DNA of 64,000 nt from positions 2,954,739 through 3,018,738 of the forward strand of contig WNKI01000001.1 in NCBI GenBank assembly GCA_015350385.1, written 5' to 3'. A program made the position numbers and the translations under genes. A model generated the notes under the pieces. That model had not been told where the DNA came from and made no database searches. It saw nothing but the letters and a program-made list of their open reading frames with translations. Positions 54,201 to 62,117 of this stretch are shown piece after piece (the first letter of the stretch is position 1; the number at the start of each line of letters is the position of its first letter). The stretch comes from Aculops lycopersici. Lineage: Eukaryota; Arthropoda; Arachnida; Trombidiformes; Eriophyidae.

Positions 54201-54651
54201 TATGTTTCGTTCCAGCAAATTCTATAGGCGGAATTTCGTTTTGCAATGGACTGCAGCCATCTCACAGGTGTTGGGTGCAAAACGCATACAGCCATATGTG
54301 TTCCTCTACATAATGACACCTATTAGGGAGCTGACAGACAAGAACAAGGCAAAAATGAATGACACTTCACCGCAAAGCAGCACCCTACTCATGTCTGAGG
54401 ATCTTCTAAAGTTCCTAAAAAATCTACTCACCCTTGATACATTCAATAGAGTATACTCCAAGGTTCAGCTCCACTACACCAGGAAACGTGTTGAACGAAA
54501 GAAAACTGAGGCCATCATGAAGGTTCGCGACCAAGCACGAGGCGTGAAACGAAAGTTGAAACAAAGTAAGAAGAAGGTTGCACAAAAGAAGGCCAAGATC
54601 ATTGAGTCCAAGAGGGTGGTTAATGGCAATGTTAAGAAAATGCGAACTTGA
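48211..54651 (+). CDS. UTP20: UTP20 (DRIM), small-subunit processome HEAT-repeat protein
   Basis: A 2146-aa single exon, the longest gene here (human about 2785 aa). UTP20 is a nucleolar scaffold of the small-subunit processome needed for 18S rRNA maturation. It is an almost continuous array of HEAT/ARM helices. Near 73-100 the family pattern LRTQTVAFRYLIGSLYVNFEKFW is visible (landmarks F-W-G-P). A basic linker lies at 230-252, acidic patches at about 600-620, and the C-terminal 70 residues form a Lys/Arg-rich coiled region ending KKMRT, suited to RNA binding and nucleolar retention. The shortening seems spread through inter-helix loops rather than from one deletion. No frameshift or stop interrupts 6.4 kb. 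Confidence 0.93.
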   Translation: MAVEETIRQLSGPARGNKIPNLETLLQEETVESNVVQILLDVENVPATITDYRNRERHLEELKKVLRYDGPSKSLRTQTVAFRYLIGSLYVNFEKFWGPTVRIIIEILNDSRYKDQILDILLKHLKETNDIIYDEVDIYTLCSIEDRPDFILHRNFIFQILAKFPNFIQSNNVFFMDEFFRFVQKELLVSPFIERYTKHDLTCAIDSVEGHQDDDDLGEAQELPSNNSSFKNTKKKSRISESLLKKRKSRETFITAAKIIQTINDHSKIHRSEELKSLLLDLICCRDSSVQKASFNCLLIFERESLGPYVDKLLRIMNDKKVRTEITSLSLDDENEPMMDEHRGKVIPILMRVLFGKMIGKIGKKSIGKDKADLRKTLVMRFISSCSTEEILFFFTLLFEPIIGYIDIPQKDLQSELSKRLDIQNYVPPNKLQAMLGSLTAFMESVAHLKEGSLSHVLKLINIIIFHTVYPLETKSVAERISAKTIESLKTIRRECMSVLKKFFETFEYYDFKQEELDFIFDMIIWPSTSGFVDKNHATVTPLMKLIETFASHKVYHNLLIKRDKNNRDEYLLKHVINVYADSKTSRPVLKFIATMIADILSPERGLQEDAEDEIEELPEEVRNMPLVEDKDAITPEYDKKLYKDLKDIPFNREIMICFIPKIFDKLKKNCQEFITKKDVDYRIEKDELHVLSILSGFLKDSEQSCLGARLLLSTLSHQKKATLILSTLRTAQSLLRQVEKIDDPLIVQYVADILYFQRNIEQRRELCNLIDVLSGIDSNLIVPAKVINLMNAMSEEFVESPDLVKWNEGFHIAFQYIDGLNMEEMNRPEVIRDSLVLLLHQTGYIISTVDRYEFSIRENSSIFYEKLSRKLNLINREENGALINQLVDQILLEKLVKKGFRETNEVIKHTFIAIARHLAMNCHEKNAILNDFHRFCSSNDDLDFWQNMRHIQLHNRSKALARLVASDTINEVAPKTLSSYFMPLAAGFLFSKSYKSVSSLSENSIKLIGIICKHLNWVTYESTLSYYLGLLTKANATYQKTNIRLITEILSNFNFDLRECEEAMQHEDENNKLESRMKKRRGPNQDDSEFEAIITDVPSGKRLNPSTARMVYFAVTKKILPRLNSLLHEMTKTEFESDKNMREYLPEKEEIKRISIAYAIVQLLNLLPGRYVLFRDQLPGLLLKLTSFLKSKSEQVRKAARHILIKVMSFVGPAYLSDMLRVLRQNLEKGFQIHVMNYTIHSVLDKIPIHYGDLDHSAHELIELSYQEIFGKHSEDKEIAQILAKTPEAKKTKSYDTLMILASHISDLKLDHLMRATKDCLKTCTTPKDVNKLSQCLQRIFVGLSKNDKFPLDKLFAFIKESIQDSIPNLKVRKDLDEDGASKAKLSLREDRFLITKDKARGQISSKINEKSNYHMIVENSLRLLLLVFEKNKVIIKENKTHINSLDGFIKLLSICLKSSSPRCVMRSLKCIHFITLTKADLPTFKTKCNSIVKKIFILLNLYNGVGMVHGDNFEMIQMCFKTLTLLLLRCDHVKLTDDQIRALISYIEQDFHDTNRQATAFSTLLSLLEKGYDSPELAAIMTKVADLLVTSEDDGVRTLSTKIWKIYLLKYAHDKDTLQAHLARFMRQIDYEHIDGREAVIRMLTIVISEFPEHLLRNYFELLFQLLAQRVVNEESKEIRASLGKLLGLLMKRLPDQQAFLLNKFIIPWASNDNNFIRLLGIKLSSILVESCPEAIKGKEKINKTLDSIANALEFKEENAQARQKSMSGKKDDELSDEILVEVDEDPETVAPVKIISVVDRLNYHALRLLQRLLNKDIVKHTEARYISNLKRIWHSITTNKLKHRHLPVVITSCQLYLTFIKQTNLSLAIDVDEPKIENYLEWNAKRIVRTLCDKYIDLLDRADESNELLSLVAESMMLLGQMLANCKSTLEMEAEYKKSFGKEGVVEHLLNLDNLPDDGFLHDHLPYKISDAKKKLNLMWLSIKVVMQARKEVAMFRSSKFYRRNFVLQWTAAISQVLGAKRIQPYVFLYIMTPIRELTDKNKAKMNDTSPQSSTLLMSEDLLKFLKNLLTLDTFNRVYSKVQLHYTRKRVERKKTEAIMKVRDQARGVKRKLKQSKKKVAQKKAKIIESKRVVNGNVKKMRT

Positions 54652-54669
54652 TCGCACGAGGTTGGTCTG

Positions 54670-54678
54670 TTTAATAAA
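54670..54678. terminator. Overlapping poly(A) signals of UTP20 and the ARF gene
   Basis: AATAAA on the plus strand (54673-54678) overlaps TTTAAT (54670-54675, ATTAAA on the minus strand) within the 38-bp gap between the two stop codons. Confidence 0.6.
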
Positions 54679-54689
54679 TGAACAAAGCT

Positions 54690-55235
54690 TCATGTTCTAT
54701 TCTTCATCTGGTTGGACAACCAATCTAATCCCTCGTAGAGACCCTCTCCACTAGTTGCACAAGTTGACTGGATGTACCATTGTCGGTTCTTGAAGGAATG
54801 GAGCCCGAGACGGTCGGTGATTTCCGAGGCATTCATTGCATTTGGTAGATCTTGTTTGTTGGCGAAAATTAGTAGAACTGCATCGTTTAGTTCATCCTCA
54901 CTCAACATCCTGGCTAGTTCTTCGCGGGCCTCACCAACACGCTCTCTGTCATTGCTGTCAATTACAAAAATGACTCCTTGCGTGTTCTGGAAGTAGTGAC
55001 GCCACAGTGTTCTAATCTTATCTTGACCACCGACGTCCCAAACTGTGAAGCTAATATTCTTGTATTCTAGTGTTTCGACATTGAAACCAATAGTTGGAAC
55101 AGTTGTTACAATTTCACCAAGCTTCAGCTTATACAAGATGGTCGTCTTTCCAGCTGCATCCAAGCCAACCATCAGTATCCTGACTTGGGCCTTACCAAAC
55201 AATCTCGTAAACAACGACGACATTGTAAGACCCAT
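54690..55235 (-). CDS. ARF small GTPase of mixed class I/II character
   Basis: A 181-aa ARF acting in Golgi/ER coat recruitment. Gly2 is available for myristoylation. Motifs: GLDAAGKT (24-31), PTIGFNVET, WDVGGQDKIRTLWRHYFQNTQG from 66, NKQD (126-129) and the C-A-T core of G5. The N-terminus MGLTMSSLFTRLFGK matches class II ARFs (ARF4/5, fly Arf102F). The second half (AREELARMLSEDEL, NAMNASEITDRLGLHS, CATSGEGLYEGLDWLSNQ) reads like ARF1. IRTLW replaces the near-invariant IRPLW in switch II. Single exon. It could be the only Golgi ARF of this species, or one of several. Confidence 0.93.
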   Translation of the reverse strand: MGLTMSSLFTRLFGKAQVRILMVGLDAAGKTTILYKLKLGEIVTTVPTIGFNVETLEYKNISFTVWDVGGQDKIRTLWRHYFQNTQGVIFVIDSNDRERVGEAREELARMLSEDELNDAVLLIFANKQDLPNAMNASEITDRLGLHSFKNRQWYIQSTCATSGEGLYEGLDWLSNQMKNRT

Positions 55236-58200
55236 TTTGGCGACGAACTTTGATCCTAGGCTGATGCCGTTTTAAACTCTGAATGTGATAAATAAAAATT
55301 GTGAATTCTTTGGAAACTGAGTTAAGTAAATATTTTAATATAGTTATTTGTAGTGTAATAAGGATGACATCGAATAAGGACTATGACAACATGTGTCTAA
55401 TGGTTCGCCTCAGTATTTTTTGGCTTCACAGAAACTGCTACACTATGACACGAATGCGAAGCTTTTGACGGATTATATTCAGCTTGGGCTGAGGCTTTTG
55501 TGTGTGGGGCAATGTGGGCATTGTGCAGTAACGGCGGCGATCGGTGGTCTTTGTCGCTGTCGAAAACTCACATAACGTGTCTTAAACTGGATGATCAGTT
55601 CAACGCTTTTCCCACCAGGTGGCACGAGCGCGCCGATTTGTTAGGGTTGGGCCGACGGCTGGGGCGAGCCATCCTTCACATCACGATCTGATAGGCCATA
55701 GCTAGACATTTGCATAGCTTCAGTTGGATCATATGATAGTTCGATAGAACGAGGAAGTATCTAAAATTCTAGGATGCAACAGTTAGTTTGATCAAATTGT
55801 CGAGACCAACTCAAGCATTTTTACATAAGCCAATGAATACGGCTGCAAATGAAGTAATCACTGACATCGATGAGGGAGTATGACTTCCGATTCGGATTTG
55901 ATATCGAGGATAACACTTTTGAGGTCCTTGAATTTTGTTTAATTTGAAGACCGTTCAAGCGGATGAGGTGCGACGCGTGGCGCAACACTAGCCTCAAACT
56001 TATGAAAGTGCTCCACTTTCGTTTCAGGCTTTGGGCCACTCAAAGTGTTCGCCTTTTCCGATCTGGCACTACTCAATTGTTCCGCTACGTTTCCAGTGAG
56101 TTGACTGACACAACAGTGAACAATAAAAGGACACAACGATGCCAAGGATAGAATTTTGGTCCACAGACAGAGTGCTGTGTCCACGATGATGAGTCATACT
56201 CTTGTCGTGGACCAATCAGAGAAGCGCTCACACCCAGCGAGACAGTTCAAAGAGCCAAAAGTAACTGGACTTAATCGAGTGTCTCTCAAACAGCTGGAAA
56301 ACTCAGGTATCAAGGTAGGTTGGTGGCTAGTGTCGTTTAAGTTTGTATGGGACATACACGCGAGATGATCTAACAATGGCAAGTTTGTTCTGGGGCTGAA
56401 CACTTGGGGTAGCAACTGTTCCCCCGTTAACTGTGTGGCAACAACAAACAATTCATAAAGCACAAGTAGTTGCCTGTCTGAGTTTCGATCTGTACAAGTA
56501 ATGTTGCGAATTGGAACTAGAAAGAGGGCTAGTCTCAACAATGACCGATAGAAATTGCTACTAAATTGTCTACCTGCTCTAGGAAAAGATTTGAACGCTT
56601 ATTTCTGTGTGTTTTGTGAGAGTAGGAAACATTTTCTTTGGCAAGAACCTCTGGGCGACTGGCCTTACATCTCGATGCCACCGAACATAAACAAAATGTT
56701 GTTGAGTATAATATTGGCTCCCACTTGATGTTCCTGCATTGTTTTAGGCCGCAAGCCCTCGAGAATATGATTGGATTTTAGAGGCCCTGTGTTCCGCCGA
56801 GGTGTTCGATGGTGCTTCAGTAGAAAGAGGAATAGAGGAAACGATTTGCTCTATGAGTAATTTGTCCCACTGAGGACTCGTATTGCAAATTTGGTGCGAA
56901 GATTTTAATAGGTAAAGATATTATTTGCCTGCATGCTTGCAACCGTACTCTCGAGGCCGGAAGTCACCAATCTTCAATGTCTACATATATTCACATCAAA
57001 ATGCCTTGCTATGATGGATGAATTCTCAGCTCAGCGGCTGTGCATCGATTGATCGATTGCGGCTTTGCAAAATCACTTAATCGAGGCCGATATGTATATT
57101 GAGGTACCTCAAGGGCAAGGATAATTCAAGAGTAACTCAAATTTTTCTCCCATCAAAAAGTTTCTTATAATTTCATGGGTCAGTTGCAAAAATTTAGTGG
57201 AAAAATCTCAACAATTCACGAAATGATAGCTCATTTAGTGAATGGACCCCATTTTCACAACCAAGATCACCAAATCAAAACCTTAAGCTATCCCGAAATC
57301 CCAAAGAGTACTCTTCTACACTTAGTCGAACCGGAATTTATATCACCTCGCTACCCTGACTCAGACCCTCTCTTTCCTGACCAGAAAGAGACCCAATTTT
57401 TCACCTCCGGGCCTCTGAAAGCAAACTCAGTGACATGCAAGCCGAGTTTCTTTGCTAATCCTTTCGGTTCTCTTCGGACGTTAATTTTGGCGAAAAATAC
57501 TTTTGGAAAACATTTGTATCTCGAGAACTACGAACGATAGCATGATGCCGACGCAACCGGAAGCTCAGAATTCAGCTTCTGAGACGTTTGCAGGTGTTGT
57601 TTTCATTGTATCTCGCATAACTTTTGCAATACAGGTGTCATTTGAACACGGTTTTTCTCTTCATCTTCAGATTAATTCGACGGATCGATTGCAATTGCAT
57701 TGAACGCAATAGCAATTCCTGAACAAGCTGCAAGTAGATTTAAAGAGCTAGGTAGCCGGGGGTCTCGGCGGGTACCAGATGTCCGTCGATGAACCATTTT
57801 TGCAGGTTCTGCACGAGTTGGTACCGGGATTGAAAATATGCATGGATCAAGGTTGTTTAACTCAAGGTTCTTCCGAAACACCTACGGGCCTCAAACCACT
57901 TTCGAGATAATAAGTGTTTAACGGATTCAGATATCGGAATACGGTTTTCTTCTCTGTGATCCTCATATCACCGTGCATTCACTGATTATGAGAGAGAAGA
58001 CGTTCTCGTCGTCATGAACGATCGTGAGGCCCTAGACTGATTCAGAGCACCATGCTGCGCGGGGCTAGGATAGCTAAGCTAAACTTGATCCTGGAATACG
58101 CACGACACTCAAACGATGCTCAAAAATTTGACAACATGACTCCAAATCTAATTGCGCTCTAGTTGCGCAACTTAGATAGACTCAATTTAAAGCTTCGTTG

Positions 58201-59281
58201 CTCATCTATCCATACGTAGATCCACTTGACTACAAGGGGTTATTCTTCAAGAGAGCTGTTAAAAGTTTTTGGATTTGAGCAATCATCAGCTTTCCTTTTT
58301 GTCTCTAAGCTAAACCTTCATGGTCTATCCCTAATGTTACGCTCCCGTTTTCAAGCCTCTTACATGATCCTTTTCAAAAATTTCGATTACTTTCAAGGTG
58401 TCTTTGGCGGTTGAACAAATCTAAAAGCTATCAAGTTCGCTCAGTGAAGGCGTCTGGTTACTTTGGATGGGTATCGAGTTGCTTTGTTGGGAGAATGAGT
58501 CAGAGAAAAAGACATTCAGGTTAAGATTAGGAATGAAGAAAGCAGAGATTTCTTCGTTCAATGTGTAGGACCCTACAATAAGCTGCTACAGTCTAGTCCT
58601 TCTGTTCACTCACTTAAGATTAACTTCTAGCCTCCAGATGCTCTTATTTTCCCGCTCTCACTCTCTCCGTCTTCTACTAACCTGGTGCTAGTCGAGACGC
58701 CTGATAGACAGGTGCATGGATTGTACACAATGGAGCACCATGAAGAAGATTGCCGCCTGCTCTGTTAGCTTGCCGATTCCTCCGAACTCTTGATGTCTTG
58801 CCTCGCCATTGCGGCCATTGACGTTGATCAGTGGACTCCCATCCACTTGTAACAAGTTGATTTCTTTTCTCAGCTAAGCTGGTCATCCGTTGCTTTGCAA
58901 TAAGAAGCTAAGCGATAGACTTGCTAGACCCTGTTTCCTTCTCACAACAATCGGAGTAGCCGGCAAATCGAACAAATCCGCATTGTTATTTATATTTGAA
59001 CACCGACCAATCAAGGAACGCAGTGAATAGCATTTGTCTTTCTGATTTATTTGAGTTCCGATCAAAAAATCGTAGGATGCTTGATCACCATGCAAAGAAC
59101 AACCAGATTCGAACTCGACTCAAGGTTACAGACAAGGAGCTTGCCAAAATTTACTCCGAGGCACCCGGAGAATAATTATGCTAAGTTTCCTTGTGAGGTA
59201 AATCAAGCTAAGCTGGTGAGGACTCTCTGGACATTAGAGAAGATCACGGCGGGAACGTAATTTGAGTCGTATTCATCGGTT

Positions 59282-59311
59282 GAGAGAGAGAGAGAGAGAG
59301 AGAGGGAGAGA
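59282..59311. repeat. (GA)n microsatellite
   Basis: About 23 bases of pure GA, extending imperfectly to 59311. Confidence 0.9.
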
Positions 59312-59692
59312 ACAATCCATGCTGTCTCGTGCTACTGATTGCCATAAGAGGAGCAGAGAGTCTTAGTGTTTGTTGCATGTCCAGGCATCTTTATTTAAGT
59401 TCGCCTCAACCACAACCATCATTTGCTCAAGTGGTCAGTATTCTGTGGTTACAGGCACAATCTACAAGGATTTAGTGCTCAATCACCGGCCACTAGCGCC
59501 CACATGATAATTACGAGACCAGGTAGTCTGGACGAATGGAGGGCTTTAAACAAAAGATTACTTTTTTGCTGATTTCCCTTAGCCAATTGGTTACCTGCAC
59601 TTTTGCGTAAGTTGAAATGTAAAACTAACTTCCACAACTGACTCCACCAAAAAGGAAAACATTACGCGTGAGTCAAAGTGACTGGGCTTAGC

Positions 59693-59724
59693 TATATAAA
59701 TCAATATGATTTAGTGCGCCAGTT
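59693..59724 (+). promoter_or_regulatory. Second candidate TATA + initiator
   Basis: TATATAAA at 59693-59700 and CCAGTT at 59719-59724, with the A 28 bases from the TATA start. The initiator differs from consensus at its first base. No coding sequence follows directly; a long 5' intron leading to the gene at 62118 is possible but not shown. Confidence 0.3.
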
Positions 59725-62117
59725 TACACCCAAATTTGTTGCGTCCCCATCTGACACTTGTTGGCTATGCTCCACTCCAATACAAGCACAATTTGTACGC
59801 CCTTTATTAGTTAGAAACGTGGCACCGACAGTTGCATTCATTTGCAATACAACACCACGAAACGATATAACTCGACGATGGATCAGAATGACTACTAGAA
59901 TGACAGTAACAACAATGACAACACAATAAAACTCACTGGGCGGATGCCCCTACTTCGGCGTTAGTGCGGGCAGCTAATTTTCCGACATCTGGACAGGCCA
60001 TAGGTTGTTGCTGTTGCTATGCCCCCACAACTACTACCATCGCGAACACGACTACGGTGTGATGATAATGGAAGCGCACCGACGCCGTCGCCACATCGAG
60101 TCAATAAATTATTTCAGCGGTTTCCAATTTACAGTGGTTACCGCTCTAGAAGCCTAAGTTGTTGTTTTAATTTACAGTCAATCGTGTGCTTTTAGTTTTG
60201 GCCGATGATCGAGCAAAAGAGTCTGGTTATTTTAGTCTCTAGAACCAGATTACTAGTTGTCATCTCTGATCCCCAAGTGCAAAATGTTGCCTCTCGATCT
60301 AGATTAGCGCAAAATTTTCCTCGCGCATCGCTACTGAATTTGGCAACATTCAAATTTACTCTACGCCTGATTATCTCTTGCCACTTTGCATTTGAGCACT
60401 CCTCTCCATGGGCTCTCTTGACTTTGACAAACCTGATATATAATGGCACTCGAGTAAATTTTGGTTATGATTTATATTAGCGCTAACTAGATTCGATAAC
60501 AAGAGCACATTAAGTCGATGGTTTAGATAAAATATCTTGATTTCAGATTAAAATTTCTTTCTTCTCACCAAGCAATCTGTTGCAGTTTAAAATTTGAATT
60601 TGTATTCAAAAGCTAGCTCATGGCTCAGCTCAGCGAATGAAGTGGTGGATAATAAGGAGAGCTCCATTCCTCGCTTCAAATTTTTGGGCATTTGAACGAG
60701 CTAGTGGCAGGAGCAGAGATGCAGGTGTTTTATCACGACACCTTGAATGTGGTGCTGTCGAGTTAAGCCAGCGGCTAGAAAAAATTGTTGCAAATGACTT
60801 TGGTTTTGCTCTACTACTATTCAAATGAGAAAAGGTTTCTTTTTCACCAAATCGTGCTAAAAGGTGACACTAATATAATTTTGTTGGCCAACTCCCCTTT
60901 TGGCAGTTATCATGAGAAACTTACAATGTTGCCGTAAACAATCTGCGGCGACTACAAATGGAAATGATGGATTTCGAGGGCGACATACAAACGAGGATCA
61001 AACTAAAGTTGAGACTTGCGAAGTCAGCTGCAAGTTGCTGAAACTACTACTTGGCAACGATCTCCCCCGGGCGACAGGGAGCAAAGGTGATGGACTTTGT
61101 GTGGTTTGCTTCGGAGTGAGTGTGTAAACTTCACGCAAATCCAATGAAGCAAATAGCCGGGGAGACTACACGTCTCCTTCTTCACAGTCGTCGTCTCTAC
61201 TAACAGAGACAATTCGCAGCATCTTCAGTCTTCTGTCGAGAAAACTTACAACTGCAACGATTTCAATACCAAGTACTTGTATAAGACGAGTTGAGGATGC
61301 GACTAGGTGGCGGCCGCACTGGCGCGGAACTAACTAGCGGCAAGTTGCAGCAGCCTCGTCGTTTCGACCGGTGACGCCAATGCTGAGAGCTGGGCAGCCA
61401 GTTTTGCAGTGAGGCCGGCAGCGACGTTTATGTTGCTGCGGATGATGCTGGCAGTCAAATCTGCGCCAAGAGTAGCGTCAGCAAACATAGGAGACAATCG
61501 GTCGGCGGCCGAAGCCTGAATCTCGCTACTGATGGTTGGTATTTGCACTGTGCAGGCCGATCGGTAGTGAGGGGCGCGCAGCCGCAGTTGCATGGAGGCA
61601 GACAAAACGCGATTGCGTCTGGCGTTCCAGTGGGCAGCGAACAAGAGGGAGGAGTAGGCTGGCCGAATAGTTGAAGTCGAGCGGCTGGCCAAAGCAGAGG
61701 CATAACAATTCTTTGGACGTCCAAAACAAGTGAGAGTAAAGTGAAGGATTGAGTTTGGTAAGCGAACTTTTTGACCGTGTAACGCACAAGCAACTATCTC
61801 AACGAAAGAACTTGTGATAGTTTTTAGAAGATGTGGAAATTTCTGTATGAAGGACAATAAGACGAGCGAACTTTTGGGGTGTTTTGTGGTCGAGCGCGAG
61901 GGAGAAGTTCGCTCGACGAACATTTTCAAGTGCGAATTTCGGCGAGCGAACTGTCGTCGCCATGTTGGACCCGGAAGCAGGAGACCGCGCGACGCCCATA
62001 AGCTTATGCCAACGATCTGGTGGCTCATCGAGTGTATCACAGGCAGTCGCTGTTGGCGATAAGAAACAAAATTGTTCGCTAAATCAAGCTTCAAAACTCA
62101 AGAACTCATCTGCAATC

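Larger units (their letters stand above)
55236..62117. other. Gene-poor stretch, 6.9 kb
   Basis: No frame with recognisable protein features. The longest plus-strand frame (121 aa, 57175-57540) and the 254-codon minus-strand frame at 61330-62094 match nothing I know. Contents: ARF promoter at the left end, a GA tract (59282-59311), a TATA/initiator candidate at 59693, and GC-rich DNA at 61.3-62.0 kb just before the right-edge gene, probably its promoter and 5' UTR. Confidence 0.5.

Noticed and set aside
57175..57540. 121-codon plus-strand frame as a gene
   Set aside because: No recognisable domain, no splice context and no poly(A) signal just beyond; kept only as a low-interest observation.
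59090..59125. tRNA B-box-like sequence on the minus strand (GAGTTCGAATCTGG)
   Set aside because: The T-arm stem does not pair and no A box or acceptor stem is found at the right distance.
61330..62094. 254-codon minus-strand frame before the right-edge gene
   Set aside because: It lies in GC-rich DNA where long chance frames are common, has no domain or conserved-looking segment, and overlaps the likely promoter and 5' UTR of the plus-strand gene.
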